Positions 25,786 to 35,294 of a stretch of 64,000 nt of DNA are shown here, piece by piece. How positions within the stretch are numbered: the stretch's first letter is position 1; each line of letters opens with the position of its first letter. The position numbers were made by a program, and so were the translations under genes. The stretch covers positions 1 to 64,000 of the forward strand of contig NZ_FOLD01000021.1 in assembly GCF_900112225.1 (NCBI RefSeq). The letters are read 5' to 3'. The notes below the pieces were generated by a model. It had not been told where the DNA came from and did not search any database. It saw nothing but the letters and a program-made list of their open reading frames with translations. This stretch comes from Massilia yuzhufengensis (GTDB lineage Bacteria > Pseudomonadota > Gammaproteobacteria > Burkholderiales > Burkholderiaceae_D).

Positions 25786-26494
25786 AATTCCGGAATTACC
25801 TAACATTAGCCCCGGCCAATTGGACGTCCCAAGCGTGAGCAAGTTGGAGCCAGTCGGCGAGCTAGCCCATCCGCCTCGAATTTTGATGCTCTATGGTTCC
25901 CTCCGGGAACGCTCGTTCAGTCGATTTCTTACCTACGAGGCTGCGCGAATTCTCGAGCATTTTGGCGCCGACGTGAGAATTTTCGACCCAACCGAACTTC
26001 CGATGGTCGGAAGCGTTCCAGAGACGCATCCCAAGGTAGTGGAGTTGCGAGGCCTTTTCCTGTGGTCAGAGGGCCAGGTTTGGTGTAGCCCCGAGCGTCA
26101 TGGCACCGTTACCTCTGTGATGAAGAACCAAATCGACTGGGTTCCGCTAGAACAAGGGGCGTTGCGGCCCAGCCAAGGTCGCACGCTTGCAGTCATGCAG
26201 GTTTGCGGTGGGTCTCAGTCCTTCAACGTGGTCAATACGCTCAGACTGCTCGGACGGTGGATGCGAATGTTCACAATCCCTAACCAATCTTCTGTACCGA
26301 TGGCTTATAAGGAGTTTGATGAAGAAGGACGTATGCGTCCCTCGAGCTACTACGACCGTGTTGTCGACGTGATGGAAGAGCTGTTCAAAATTACGCTGCT
26401 CATGCGTGGTCGAGTTGACTATCTCACTGACCGGTATAGCGAGCGAAGCGAAAGGGCGATTCAAGCCATCGACCGCCAAATTGAAAAAATCTGA
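25778..26494 (+). CDS. arsH: ArsH NADPH-dependent FMN reductase
   Basis: A 238-residue flavoprotein from ATG 25778 ([20 protein letters not shown]). It contains [20 protein letters not shown] (flavin phosphate loop GSLRERS), [20 protein letters not shown] and the [19 protein letters not shown] stretch, all ArsH hallmarks. ArsH oxidises trivalent methyl or aromatic arsenicals and reduces oxidative stress. It overlaps the end of arsC2 by 8 bp, so the operon is tightly coupled. There is no clear hairpin after it. Confidence 0.94.
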   Translation: MDKIPELPNISPGQLDVPSVSKLEPVGELAHPPRILMLYGSLRERSFSRFLTYEAARILEHFGADVRIFDPTELPMVGSVPETHPKVVELRGLFLWSEGQVWCSPERHGTVTSVMKNQIDWVPLEQGALRPSQGRTLAVMQVCGGSQSFNVVNTLRLLGRWMRMFTIPNQSSVPMAYKEFDEEGRMRPSSYYDRVVDVMEELFKITLLMRGRVDYLTDRYSERSERAIQAIDRQIEKI

Positions 26495-26721
26495 GTGACG
26501 CGCATGTCAGTTAAGTCGACCTCCACGAAAAATGTAAATTTGGCCGGCTAGCTTCATCACGGCGACTATCCGGCCGTTGGGTTCGGTCGCGCCTTTCGCT
26601 TTTCGAACTCGCGAGAAGCACCAGCCTCGCGTCCGTTCCCAACTATAAGCCTCAATACCGACAAGACCCAGGCTAGCAAAGCTGTTAGCCTGCATGCCCC
26701 AAGCACAGCAGACCCGCCCAC

Positions 26722-26743
26722 ATACCCTACCCCCCTATGCTAT
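26722..26743. promoter_or_regulatory. DmeR/RcnR-type operator (C6 tract) upstream of dmeR
   Basis: The stretch ATACCCTA-CCCCCC-TATGCTAT contains the G/C-tract flanked by AT half-sites known for RcnR/DmeR-type nickel/cobalt repressors. Its reverse complement matches 44226-44247 at 20 of 22 positions. Confidence 0.65.
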
Positions 26744-26765
26744 GATTGAGCTCATAGGAGGAACA

Positions 26766-27044
26766 ATGGCCCATACCAGCCGCCAAAAAGAAAAACTAAT
26801 CAATAGGGTTCGCCGCATACGTGGCCAACTCGAAGCCGTGGAGCGAGCGCTGGAAACCGAGACCAGCTGCTCTGACGTTCTGCATCTCTTGGCAGGCGCT
26901 CGAGGTGCCATGAACGGGCTGATGGCCGAGGTCATCGAAGACCATATCCGTGAGCATGTAGCGAGCCCAGCTATTCAAAGTGATGAGGAGCGCACTAAGG
27001 GCATCGATGAACTGGTCGACGTCATCCGGTCATACCTGAAGTAG
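26766..27044 (+). CDS. dmeR: Nickel/cobalt-responsive repressor of the RcnR/CsoR family (DmeR-like)
   Basis: A 92-residue all-helical metal sensor from ATG 26766 (AGGAGGA site). It starts MAHTSRQKEKLINRVRRIRG, with the His-x..RxRRIRGQ pattern of the family and the SCSDVLHLLAGARGAMN helix carrying the metal-ligand Cys. The N-terminal His and the dmeF gene just downstream favour the Ni/Co-type DmeR over the formaldehyde-type FrmR, which shares RRIRGQ. It would bind the operator at 26722-26743 and possibly the one at 44226-44247. Confidence 0.82.
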   Translation: MAHTSRQKEKLINRVRRIRGQLEAVERALETETSCSDVLHLLAGARGAMNGLMAEVIEDHIREHVASPAIQSDEERTKGIDELVDVIRSYLK

Positions 27045-27051
27045 GTGAGCA

Positions 27052-27228
27052 ATGGCTGTCAAATCACCATGCATCGAGCAATGTAAGTTCGATGGCCGTA
27101 CCGGCTTCTGCACCGGATGCCTGCGGACCCAACCCGAAGCACGAGAGTGGAAAAGAATGACTGACCACAAACGTCATCAAATTTTCAACGAGCGCGCGCG
27201 GCGCGAAAGGAAGCTGACGGGGAAATGA
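27052..27228 (+). CDS. DUF1289 small protein
   Basis: A 58-residue protein (MAVKSPCIEQCKFDGRTGFC, then GCLRT). Its pattern PCIxxCxxD..TGFCxGCxRT..E...W is the DUF1289 signature of four cysteines, thought to bind a metal or Fe-S cluster. It starts 7 bp after dmeR, and its TGA overlaps a possible dmeF ATG (ATGA), so it lies inside the dme operon. The role here is unknown. Confidence 0.8.
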   Translation: MAVKSPCIEQCKFDGRTGFCTGCLRTQPEAREWKRMTDHKRHQIFNERARRERKLTGK

Positions 27229-28226
27229 CCTGTCAGCATACAAGCACTATGAAAATCACACAGCAGCACGACGACCTTTCCCCTTGGGTACATGAGCACT
27301 CCTTCGATGCGGGTAGCCAGGCCGGCGAGCGCGGAACGCGATTGGTCATGTGGATTACTGCAGTGATGATGGTTGTCGAAATCTTCGCTGGCTGGTGGCT
27401 GAACTCAATGGCTCTGCTCGCCGACGGTTGGCACATGAGCTCACACGCGCTCGCAATTGGACTAAGCGCGTTTGCCTACTCAGCAGCACGAAAGTATGCC
27501 AAGGACCCCCGCTTCGCGTTCGGCACCTGGAAGATTGAAATCCTCGCGGGCTACACAAGCGCAGTGTCTCTCATTGGCATTGCCGCCTTAATGGCGGTCA
27601 GCTCAGTCGAGCGAATTTTCTCGCCGGCGCCTATCCACTATCGCGACGCAATCATCATTGCCGTCATCGGACTCGTCGTGAACGTGGTGTGTGCTTTCAT
27701 CTTGGGAGATGCTCATCACCATCATGGAGAGCATGAACATCATCATGGACACGAGCATCATTACGCGCACGAGGAAGGCGGGCAACACCATCATGACCTC
27801 AATCTGAAGGCAGCCTACATGCATGTCGTGGCTGACGCCGCAACGTCAGTACTCGCGATTGCAGCTCTTGCTGGCGGCTGGATGTTTGGCTGGGCCTGGC
27901 TAGACCCGGCAATGGGTATCGTTGGCGCCGTACTGGTCGCAATTTGGGCCAAGAACCTTATTGTTCAGACCGGTAAGGTACTGCTGGACCGTGAAATGGA
28001 CGCTCCTGTAGTGGAGGAAATCCGTGAGGTCGTCGAGTCCGGCACACACCAGGGCGATACCAGGATTGTTGACCTTCATGTATGGAGAGTTGGCCGGCAA
28101 AGTTATTCTTGCGCGTTAAGCCTGGTCACGCGGGACGCGACGCTCACAGCGGAGAAAGTTCGCGCCCAGCTTTCGGTACATGAGGAGATTGTTCACTCGA
28201 CGATTGAGTTGAACTATCGTGCCTAA
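27225..28226 (+). CDS. dmeF: Cation diffusion facilitator DmeF (cobalt/nickel efflux)
   Basis: A 333-residue CDF protein. The transmembrane part has MALLADGWHMSSHALAIGLS (the HxxxD-type site in TM2) and helices IV-VI. A His-rich loop with some 15 histidines (about residues 165-190, e.g. DAHHHHGEHEHHHGHEHHYA) and YMHVVADAATSVLAI (TM5 HxxxD site) follow. The last 90 residues are the cytoplasmic ferredoxin-like domain. The N-terminal HEHSFD motif and long His loop are typical of DmeF (Co/Ni) rather than CzcD/ZitB. An ATG at 27249 is an alternative start. It is co-operonic with dmeR and the DUF1289 gene. Confidence 0.88.
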   Translation: MTCQHTSTMKITQQHDDLSPWVHEHSFDAGSQAGERGTRLVMWITAVMMVVEIFAGWWLNSMALLADGWHMSSHALAIGLSAFAYSAARKYAKDPRFAFGTWKIEILAGYTSAVSLIGIAALMAVSSVERIFSPAPIHYRDAIIIAVIGLVVNVVCAFILGDAHHHHGEHEHHHGHEHHYAHEEGGQHHHDLNLKAAYMHVVADAATSVLAIAALAGGWMFGWAWLDPAMGIVGAVLVAIWAKNLIVQTGKVLLDREMDAPVVEEIREVVESGTHQGDTRIVDLHVWRVGRQSYSCALSLVTRDATLTAEKVRAQLSVHEEIVHSTIELNYRA

Positions 28227-28412
28227 CGTTTAGCAGGCATCGGAACTAGCTAGGCCGGATGGAATCGCACACCATTATCAAAGACGAGCGTCTTGCCGTC
28301 ACTGGGCGTAACCATACTCGAGAACTGCGCGCATCAGAAGACCCATGTGTTTGCTTGACTCAAGCGTTGGCGTGATAGATTGCTGACTTCTTCATATCAC
28401 TAAAGATTAGTT

Positions 28413-28706
28413 ATGCCAACCTATCAGGAATATCAGGAACAAATTGCAAAGTTGCAGATTCTTGCCGAGCAAGCACGCCAAGATGAGCTTAATGATGCCC
28501 GCCGAAAAGTTCGTGAGCTCATGGATGCGCACAAGCTATCGCCATCCGACTTTGCTGAGCCAAACAAGAAGGCAAAGCAGTCAGAGAAAAAAGGCACGGT
28601 TCAGGCTAAGTATCGCGACCCGGACTCCGGAGCAACTTGGACGGGCCGCGGCCGGGCACCACGTTGGCTCAACGGTCGAGACAAAGAAAAATTCCTCATC
28701 AAATAA
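28413..28706 (+). CDS. H-NS-family nucleoid protein
   Basis: A 97-residue protein with an N-terminal coiled coil (YQEQIAKLQILAEQARQDEL). The H-NS DNA-binding end is YRDPDSGATWTGRGRAPRWL, in which the W-x-G-R-G-R-x-P core fits the AT-hook-like loop of H-NS/BpH3/MvaT-type proteins. Linker KKAKQSEKKG lies between them. Such plasmid- or island-encoded copies silence AT-rich acquired DNA and often travel with it. It stands alone between dmeF and the convergent ATP-grasp gene. Confidence 0.9.
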   Translation: MPTYQEYQEQIAKLQILAEQARQDELNDARRKVRELMDAHKLSPSDFAEPNKKAKQSEKKGTVQAKYRDPDSGATWTGRGRAPRWLNGRDKEKFLIK

Positions 28707-28764
28707 TAGGTACTTGCGTCCTGATAAAGCGAGATGGTTGTCGGTTTAACGGCGGTACACTCAG

Positions 28765-30159
28765 TCATTTGCAGTCATTTGCGCAGCAGCTCCTGCTGCC
28801 TGCTGCATCACTGATGGCCTTCAGCTCCGCAGTCACTTCTTCATCGCCCAGGCTGTACACGGGTGCGAATCCGCCCCCTGGAGTCCTGAAGTTCGTGGTC
28901 TGGCCCTGATAGACACGCGCGGCTGTCCACTGGACTCGGCTGTTGTACACGTAGCTGCGCAAGTCGAACTTCAAAGTCTCGGGACTGTCAGCCGTACCGG
29001 AAACCCGAACGCCTGGAGCGACAACTCGCTGAGCGATGTATTCGCCCGACAAGATTTCCTGCCAAACCCGCTTGGTTACCTTATCGCCCCGGTAGGCCGC
29101 TCTCCCTCCGTATCCAGCGACAGGCTTGAAGAACAGATTGCGTCGCTCGTTCCACAATCGTTCTGCATTATTGGTCGTGACGCTCTCGGTGAAAGGCACG
29201 TTGGCAACCAAGATGTCGATAGTAGCCTGGGGTACCCCAAGTGCTGCGAGTGCCGTGGCATCACTCAATATCGTGAGATTTCGCTTGTTTGCGTAGATAG
29301 CGTGAGCGCGCGGGTGCGGAGTCAGTACAACCGCATCCTCGCAGTACGCGTCATGTAGAGCGCGCGACTCAGGCGCCTCAAGCATGAAGTCGGTGAGCCG
29401 GTTGTAAACCAAGTCAATCTGAAGCTCACCGAACCACAGCGCACCGTCTCTGAAAAAAAGTTCTCCCGGGTCTGCTATGACGGCATTGATGTCGTGCGTG
29501 GCGAAGAGGCGTTGAAACAGAAGGAATTCTGGGTAGAGGTATTGTTGCTGAGGCTGAATATCGACAATCGCAATGGTTCGCAGAGGCGCTGTTTGCCGTG
29601 CAGAAGCCCATTCTGACTGGAACATCTGAATTATCTCGTTCTCAAACTTAGCGCCGGAAAGGACAGCTTGTGCCAGCTGCGTATCGTCCAGACAGCAGGT
29701 TCGATGCGCCCTTGCCATGGCAACGTTGAGCATCGCGCCTCCAGCGTTTGTGTTTATTTCGATGAGGCCGAGGTTCGCGCCGTCCGGATGGAAGTCGTAT
29801 CCGAAAAACACTCCTCGTGCGCCGATGGCCCCTCGCTTGGCAATGTCGGGCGCATCGACCAGTACAAGCTCCTGGTATGCGGGCAGCTCAATGACAGACT
29901 CAAGGGCCCCCACTACCTCCTCGATTCTGTCCGCCTGGGTACTGGAAATGAAAACGGGCCGTGCCGAGAAAAGGTACGGGCATCGTTCCTCTATAAGTTC
30001 AAATAGCTTATCGTCGTGCACCTCGCAGGACAGCGCCGACTTCAAGGCAGACTTATCCAAGCTGCTGCAAAAGCAGGAACTGTTGAGCTGCTCTGCTGGC
30101 AACCTGGTCGAGTCATGGTTGCTTGCCGGGTTGCCAGTAACGATGTCAGAATTTCGCAT
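28765..30159 (-). CDS. ATP-grasp-like protein in the copper operon, Cys-rich ends
   Basis: A 464-residue protein. It has glutathione-synthetase-like stretches: LFFKPVAGYGGRAAYRG for the ATP-binding loop, then EYIAQRVVAPGVRVSG and LKFDLRSYVYN for the metal-binding acidic part. The N-terminus carries SSCFCSS and the C-terminus ends SRSCCANDCK, so both ends hold clusters of cysteines. It starts 7 bp after copA and is co-transcribed with it. The family is not one I can name with confidence; a circularly permuted ATP-grasp ligase making a small peptide or thiol is a reasonable guess. A relic of the same gene lies at 20600-20770. Confidence 0.6.
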   Translation of the reverse strand: MRNSDIVTGNPASNHDSTRLPAEQLNSSCFCSSLDKSALKSALSCEVHDDKLFELIEERCPYLFSARPVFISSTQADRIEEVVGALESVIELPAYQELVLVDAPDIAKRGAIGARGVFFGYDFHPDGANLGLIEINTNAGGAMLNVAMARAHRTCCLDDTQLAQAVLSGAKFENEIIQMFQSEWASARQTAPLRTIAIVDIQPQQQYLYPEFLLFQRLFATHDINAVIADPGELFFRDGALWFGELQIDLVYNRLTDFMLEAPESRALHDAYCEDAVVLTPHPRAHAIYANKRNLTILSDATALAALGVPQATIDILVANVPFTESVTTNNAERLWNERRNLFFKPVAGYGGRAAYRGDKVTKRVWQEILSGEYIAQRVVAPGVRVSGTADSPETLKFDLRSYVYNSRVQWTAARVYQGQTTNFRTPGGGFAPVYSLGDEEVTAELKAISDAAGSRSCCANDCK

Positions 30160-30166
30160 ACAGTCT

Positions 30167-32587
30167 CTATCCTTGGTGCGAGCTTATGGCTCGGGTGTTC
30201 GGCGGCGCTGTGCGTCCTCGAAGACGCAGTGCATTGGTGATTACTGAGACCGAGCTAAGACTCATGGCGAGAGCGGCAATCATGGGCGACAGCAGCTGTC
30301 CAGTGAAGGGATAGAGCACCCCAGCTGCCAGTGGAACTCCGAGCGCGTTGTAGACAAAGGCAAAGCCGAGGTTTTGCCACATGTTTCGCACTGCCTGTAC
30401 AGAGATGGAGCGAGCCACTGCAATGCCGCGTAGGTCTCCCTTCACGAGGGTGATGTGGGCACTGTTGATAGCCACATCCGTCCCCGTACCCATGGCTACA
30501 CCGACATTTGCTTTGGCGAGCGCCGGCGCATCATTGATGCCGTCGCCAGCCATTGCGACAACCCGCCCCGCCTTCTGCAACTTATCTACCAAAGCTAGCT
30601 TGTCTTGAGGCTTTACTTCGCCATGGAACTCGTCTATCCCGAGTTTTGCGGCAACCGAGCGCGCCGTCGTGATTCCATCGCCAGTAGCCATCACGACAGT
30701 AATCCCATCGTTACGAAGACTTGTCAGTGCCTCCATCGTTGTTGCCTTGATAGGGTCGGATACCGCCAGGATTCCCACGAGCGTGCCGCCCTCGGCCAAA
30801 TACATTACGCTGGCGCCCTCGGCTCTTAAACTCTCGGCATGTCCTGTGAGGCCGGCCCAAGCTACGCCCAAAGACTCCATCAGTGCCGTATTTCCGAGAG
30901 CAACACGTTTTCCGTCTACGACACCTGTCACCCCGATACCACTTGCAGACTCAAAGGACTCAGGCTTCGAGAGCGAAATCCCTCTGCTCTTCGCCTCAGC
31001 TACGATAGCGTGGGCTAGCGGATGTTCGCTGCCTTGGTCGAGGCTGGCGGCAAGCTGCAGGACGTACTCATCGTCATTTCCTGGGGCTGCGACAACGGTG
31101 TTAAACGTCGGCTTCCCTTCCGTTAGCGTTCCCGTCTTGTCTACAATGAGGGTATCCACTTTTCGAAGGTCTTCGATAGCCGCAGCATCGCGGAAGAGAA
31201 CTCCCTGCGTTGCCGCACGGCCGGTCGCAGCCATGATGGACATCGGGGTGGCCAAGCCGAGCGCGCATGGGCAGGCAATAATGAGCACTGCTACCGCATT
31301 GACGAATCCAAAAACCCAGCTTGGTTCGGGACCAAACAGCCCCCAGACCACAAAGGTCAAAACCGCGATTGCGGCCACGACGACAACGAAATATCCAGCT
31401 ACCGAGTCAGCCAGGCGCTGCATTGGTGCGCGTGAACGCTGAGCCTGCGAAACCATCTGGACAATCTGCGACAGCATCGTTTCTGACCCGACCTTCTCCG
31501 CGGTCATAACAAGGCTTCCGCTTGTGTTGATAGTTGCGCCTATCAGCCGGTCGCCAGGTCTTTTCGTTACGGGCACGGGTTCGCCTGTCAGCATCGACTC
31601 GTCAACCGCGCTCTCCCCTTCCAACACGACTCCGTCTACCGGCACCTTCTCGCCTGGACGAACCCTAAGGGAATCCCCAACGTGCACATGAGTGAGTGGT
31701 ACATCTTTCTCGCTTCCGTCCGAAGCGATTCGCCTTGCAGTCTTGGGAGCCAAGCCCAGCAATGATTTGATGGCAGCAGACGTCTGCGAGCGCGCGCGCA
31801 GTTCGAGGATTTGGCCGAGCAGCGTCAGCGAAACGATTACTGCCGCCGCCTCGAAGTACACACCAATGCGACCGTGGCTCGCGAAACTAATTGGGAAAGC
31901 GCTTGGCGCCAAAGTAGCAACGACGCTGTAGCCATACGCAGCCATGACCCCTGAGCCAATGAGCGTCCACATATTCGGGCTCATGCGTATGAGGGATTGG
32001 AACCATCGCACAAAGAATGGCCAGCCTGCCCAGAGAACGACCGGTGTGCTTAGCGCTAACTCAATCCAGTTCTGTCCCGCTACGCCTGCCGGGAAAAGCA
32101 TATGGCCGAACATTGCCAGTGCAAAGACAACTGCTGTCAGTGGTAGCGTCCACCAGAAGCGCCGGCGAAAGTCGACCAGCTCTGGATTTTCTTCATCTTC
32201 CAACGACGGGAGCTCAGGCTCTAACGCCATACCGCAAATCGGGCAATTTCCCGGCGCAGGCTGTCGAATCTCAGGATGCATCGGACAGATAAAAATTGTC
32301 CCTGCCGGTGCTTCCTGTAGGCGCACCTCGGCTGAGTTATCTGGGGCTAAATAGCTCTCTGGAGCGGCCCTGAACTTAACCATGCATTTTGCGCTGCAGA
32401 AGTGATATACCTCGCCCTTAAACGAAATCTCGCGCTCAGGGTTAGAACCAACTTTCATGCCACACACTGGGTCAGTGAACGGCTTCGGGTCTGCCGGTTG
32501 GTCGGGAAGGCGCGTGGATTCTTCGCCGTGCGAATGATGATGGCCGTGTCCCGCCATACGGTCGTGTGTAGCTTTACTCTCAGCCAT
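30167..32587 (-). CDS. copA: Copper-translocating P1B-ATPase with YHS and heavy-metal-binding domains
   Basis: An 806-residue P1B-ATPase. A His-rich start ([10 protein letters not shown]) precedes a YHS domain (DPVCGM near residues 39-44, FCSAKC near 63-68). A heavy-metal domain with CPMHP (101-105) and NCPICGM (114-120) takes the place of the usual CxxC ferredoxin domains. In the core are TGE(P) at 334-337, the CPC site at 439-441, DKTGT at 483-487, the SEHPLA histidine motif and GDGIND. The terminal MSLSSVSVI matches the Cu(I) site in the last helix. This YHS/CPMHP architecture resembles SilP/CopF-type ATPases. It is preceded by a MerR-type promoter. Confidence 0.95.
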   Translation of the reverse strand: MAESKATHDRMAGHGHHHSHGEESTRLPDQPADPKPFTDPVCGMKVGSNPEREISFKGEVYHFCSAKCMVKFRAAPESYLAPDNSAEVRLQEAPAGTIFICPMHPEIRQPAPGNCPICGMALEPELPSLEDEENPELVDFRRRFWWTLPLTAVVFALAMFGHMLFPAGVAGQNWIELALSTPVVLWAGWPFFVRWFQSLIRMSPNMWTLIGSGVMAAYGYSVVATLAPSAFPISFASHGRIGVYFEAAAVIVSLTLLGQILELRARSQTSAAIKSLLGLAPKTARRIASDGSEKDVPLTHVHVGDSLRVRPGEKVPVDGVVLEGESAVDESMLTGEPVPVTKRPGDRLIGATINTSGSLVMTAEKVGSETMLSQIVQMVSQAQRSRAPMQRLADSVAGYFVVVVAAIAVLTFVVWGLFGPEPSWVFGFVNAVAVLIIACPCALGLATPMSIMAATGRAATQGVLFRDAAAIEDLRKVDTLIVDKTGTLTEGKPTFNTVVAAPGNDDEYVLQLAASLDQGSEHPLAHAIVAEAKSRGISLSKPESFESASGIGVTGVVDGKRVALGNTALMESLGVAWAGLTGHAESLRAEGASVMYLAEGGTLVGILAVSDPIKATTMEALTSLRNDGITVVMATGDGITTARSVAAKLGIDEFHGEVKPQDKLALVDKLQKAGRVVAMAGDGINDAPALAKANVGVAMGTGTDVAINSAHITLVKGDLRGIAVARSISVQAVRNMWQNLGFAFVYNALGVPLAAGVLYPFTGQLLSPMIAALAMSLSSVSVITNALRLRGRTAPPNTRAISSHQG

Positions 32588-32688
32588 GGTCGCCTCTCAA
32601 TGTTCGTGATGTCGTCCGAAGCTGCAGCACTACTTACAAAATGTGCGGCAGAGTTGCGTATCTACGCGTGAAAGCTCATTCACAGTTC

Positions 32689-32719
32689 ACTTTAGGCCTT
32701 CCAATAATAGGAAGGTCAA
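32689..32719 (-). promoter_or_regulatory. CueR-type promoter of copA with 19-bp spacer
   Basis: Read on the minus strand: -35 TTGACC (32714-32719), 19-bp spacer, -10 TAAAGT (32689-32694). The dyad CCTTCC (32697-32702) / GGAAGG (32710-32715) lies in the overlong spacer, which is the hallmark of MerR/CueR activation. It closely resembles the promoter at 39845-39875. Confidence 0.85.
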
Positions 32720-32776
32720 GCACGTTTACGCTGCCGGATATCGCAGAAATTTGCGGTATCCGGACAGTTAACACAC

Positions 32777-33676
32777 TCACATGGCAGCTGGCGGCTGTTG
32801 CGCAGTCAGAACAGCCGCTGCAAACAACACAGCAAGTAAGACAATGCTTTCTACCTTTAGCGCAAACTTCACGCGCGCGATACCTTGCGCTGAGTTCCGC
32901 GCAAGGGCTAGTCCGAAAAATTTGTTGTACCCGCCCAGTAGCAACGCCACTGCAACTAGAGCGACCTTTACCAAAAGCGCCGTCGTGTAGAGGGTGCCGC
33001 CAAGAAGGTTGTCTACGGTGCCAACCCTGTGCCATGAGTTAAATAATCCCGTGGCAAAAATCGCGATGACTGCAACAGTGGCCGCTACCGACATCGCCTC
33101 GAGATATCCACCCATCCGATTCGAATCGTCTTGGAGCGCGTCGGCTCCCATCGCCTTCCAAGCTGAGACAAACACCAGGCCGGTCCATGCTCCCATAGCA
33201 GTTAGATGAACAACCTCAGCTGCAAAAGGAATAGTCCAGTAACCGTTCTCTCCTGCGTGGCCCATCGATGCGCGTACAAACGCAAAGACGCCTAATGCCG
33301 CAAGCACTGCCCACTCACGCCATGCGGCCGTTGAACGATAGGCGCGAATCGCGAGTGCGAGCGCTAGAGCACCAAGCGAAATATAGCCAGCTCGTCCAAT
33401 ACTCGTCATGGTCAACATCTGCCACACGAGGTCCTTAGCTTCGGCCAGGCTTACACCACCCATGACTGCAGCGGAAGCCCATAGGCCCGCGCAGCCTGCC
33501 AACACTCCTAGTGCTCCAGCAAAGATGTCAGCTGAACCTAACAGGTGTTCGGTGTCCGTTTTCGAGGCGCCCACAGCGGACATCCAGCGGCGCGCCAACC
33601 ATGAACCTACAAGCCAAGCAAACGCAACGTTCAAGAAAATGGCTGACCCAACCTGCAGACCCAGGACACTATCCAT
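32777..33676 (-). CDS. copD: Copper resistance membrane protein CopD
   Basis: A 299-residue protein with about eight membrane helices. It shows the CopD pattern WTIPFAAEVVHLTAMGAWTG (His in the HLTAxxxWxG motif), then FNSWHRVG and GYNKFFGL close to the end, where CopD proteins have an N/K-rich loop. It starts on the base after the copC stop, so the two form the usual copCD pair. CopD takes up or moves copper across the inner membrane together with periplasmic CopC. Confidence 0.92.
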   Translation of the reverse strand: MDSVLGLQVGSAIFLNVAFAWLVGSWLARRWMSAVGASKTDTEHLLGSADIFAGALGVLAGCAGLWASAAVMGGVSLAEAKDLVWQMLTMTSIGRAGYISLGALALALAIRAYRSTAAWREWAVLAALGVFAFVRASMGHAGENGYWTIPFAAEVVHLTAMGAWTGLVFVSAWKAMGADALQDDSNRMGGYLEAMSVAATVAVIAIFATGLFNSWHRVGTVDNLLGGTLYTTALLVKVALVAVALLLGGYNKFFGLALARNSAQGIARVKFALKVESIVLLAVLFAAAVLTAQQPPAAM

Positions 33677-34045
33677 TTATTTCACCGAGAATGAGAAGGT
33701 TCCCGTACGGCGGTGACCATCGTTGCCGGCGACGGCCCACTTAACGGTGTAAGTGCCGGTGGACAGTCCCTTGGTTTGGAGGCGCACGATTTTCGGGTTA
33801 CCGACGTCGACCTTGGCCTTGTCGGTTGCGATGACCTTACCGTCCGTATAAGTCAACGTCACGGTGCTAAACGCCTGCTCGACCTTTTCGTTGAAGGTCA
33901 GGGTGATTTCGGCAGGAGCTGTCTCTAAGACCGCCCCTGGCGTCGGGTTCGAGGTACTGAGTTTCGCGTGCGCCATGACAAATGGGGCCGCAATGGTGGC
34001 TGCTGTAAAAACGCAGGCTGCTACGATTTTTTGAAGGGTTTTCAT
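33677..34045 (-). CDS. copC: Periplasmic copper-binding protein CopC
   Basis: A 122-residue protein. A signal peptide ends at VMAHA, so the mature N-terminus starts with His (HAKLSTSNPTPGAVL), as needed for the Cu(II) site. The GNDGHRRTG segment near the C-terminus contributes the Asp-x-His ligands. The body has a beta-barrel fold pattern (EITLTFNEKVEQAFSTVTLT) like other CopC proteins. The Met-rich Cu(I) site of plasmid PcoC is absent. It is immediately upstream of copD in the same operon. Confidence 0.95.
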   Translation of the reverse strand: MKTLQKIVAACVFTAATIAAPFVMAHAKLSTSNPTPGAVLETAPAEITLTFNEKVEQAFSTVTLTYTDGKVIATDKAKVDVGNPKIVRLQTKGLSTGTYTVKWAVAGNDGHRRTGTFSFSVK

Positions 34046-34068
34046 ATTGCCTCTATGTAGGTGATTGG

Positions 34069-34497
34069 TTACTTGGCTTTACGGGAAGACCAGTGAACGT
34101 GCGTGATGACCCACTTGTCACCCTGCTTTTCCAATACGGCAGTCTCGGTGCCAAACGAGTGAACATCGGTCCCTTTGAACTTGCCTTTTGTTTCCGTTTC
34201 ACGTGTGACGATGGCGATATTTCCCTCAACTCTTTCGTTCTGTCGCACGACCGTTTGACTTGTGGCCTTGGCAAACGCGATGTCGCCAGGAAGATGGTGA
34301 CCAGCGTACTCATCGCGGGAGCGCTCGACGTAACCGGACTCGAAAATGTTGATGGTTGGGGAGAGGAAAACGGTTGCTGCGTCAGCCTTTCCGGCGGACA
34401 GTGCCGCATGAAACGCAGTTAACGTTTCAAGCGGCGTTGCTGCGAATGCCTGAAGCGATGCGGCCGAGATAGCAATGGCAAACAGTGTTTTACGCAT
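34069..34497 (-). CDS. Periplasmic NTF2/SnoaL-like protein
   Basis: A 142-residue protein from ATG 34497. A signal peptide (LFAIAISAASLQAFAATP) is followed by LTAFHAALSAGKADAATVFL, which matches the start of DUF4440/SnoaL-type NTF2 folds, and ends IHV(T)HVHWSSRKAK. No catalytic residues can be assigned. The gene lies 23 bp upstream of copC in the same direction. Proteins of this kind recur in copper clusters, where they are presumed periplasmic helpers. Confidence 0.7.
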   Translation of the reverse strand: MRKTLFAIAISAASLQAFAATPLETLTAFHAALSAGKADAATVFLSPTINIFESGYVERSRDEYAGHHLPGDIAFAKATSQTVVRQNERVEGNIAIVTRETETKGKFKGTDVHSFGTETAVLEKQGDKWVITHVHWSSRKAK

Positions 34498-34585
34498 AGA
34501 TTTATAGGTTGGTAGTTGTAGGGGACGACCCGACAAGCTATTCATCGCTGACAGGCTTGTCGGCTCTTCGCTCAGCTGCAGCGTC

Positions 34586-35200
34586 TTATTTCTTCGCCGA
34601 AGATTTCTTCATTTCTGCCATGTGTGCCACTTCTTTCTTCTGCATCTCGACGAGCTTGTTTGCGAACTCTTTAACTTCGGCGTGCTCGAGCTTTGGTGCC
34701 GCGGTCTGCGCCATCTTGATTGCGCCTTTGTGGTGCTGACTCATCATGTCCACAAACATGCGGTCAAACTGCTCGCCCTTCGCCGACGTTAGCTTGTCGC
34801 CTGTCATTCCCTTCATCGACTCGGACATGCCTGGCATCTTCATGTTTACTGCATCTGGTTTGCCGGCATACCACTGCTCTTTCCAACCCTTGAGCTGCGC
34901 AATCTCTTTCTCCTGCTCGGCCATCATCTTCTTGGCCATACCCTTGAGGTGTTCGCTGGCAGAACGAGTTTCGACCAGGCTGGCCATGTGCATAGCCATC
35001 TGATGGTGCATCGCCATGGTGTCCAGGAACTGCAGTTCATACGGCGCCTTAGCCGCGTTCGGCGAGCTCTTGTGCATCGACTGCATGTTTGTCATGTCAT
35101 GCCCAGCGGCACCGTGTGCGCCGCTTTGATGCTGAGGTGCCGCGTTAGCAGACAGCGCAATCACGGCGATTGCGGCTAGTGCGATTTTCGAGATTTTCAT
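34586..35200 (-). CDS. DUF305 (CopM-like) periplasmic copper-binding protein
   Basis: A 204-residue protein from ATG 35200. The first 21 residues are a signal peptide. The DUF305 body is rich in H and M: FLDTMAMHHQMAMHMASLVE, KKMMAEQEKEIAQLKGWKEQ and FVDMMSQHHKGAIKMAQTA are the paired MxxHHxxA/xM helices of the family. CopM in cyanobacteria binds copper with such Met/His pairs. A HMTNMQSMHK stretch adds metal ligands. It is in the cop operon between the NTF2-like and CusF-like genes. Confidence 0.88.
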   Translation of the reverse strand: MKISKIALAAIAVIALSANAAPQHQSGAHGAAGHDMTNMQSMHKSSPNAAKAPYELQFLDTMAMHHQMAMHMASLVETRSASEHLKGMAKKMMAEQEKEIAQLKGWKEQWYAGKPDAVNMKMPGMSESMKGMTGDKLTSAKGEQFDRMFVDMMSQHHKGAIKMAQTAAPKLEHAEVKEFANKLVEMQKKEVAHMAEMKKSSAKK

Positions 35201-35294
35201 ATTTACTCCTTGGTTGGTTGCAAAAGTACTCATCCGATTACATACACCTAGCGCCGATGCTGATTCAGACACAGACGCCTCCTACCTCCCTTAC

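Noticed and set aside
26507-26695. Minus-strand frame ending GQIYIFRGGRLN in the arsH-dmeR gap
   Set aside because: Only 62 codons, no ribosome site and no recognised family; may be a real small gene but is not supportable.
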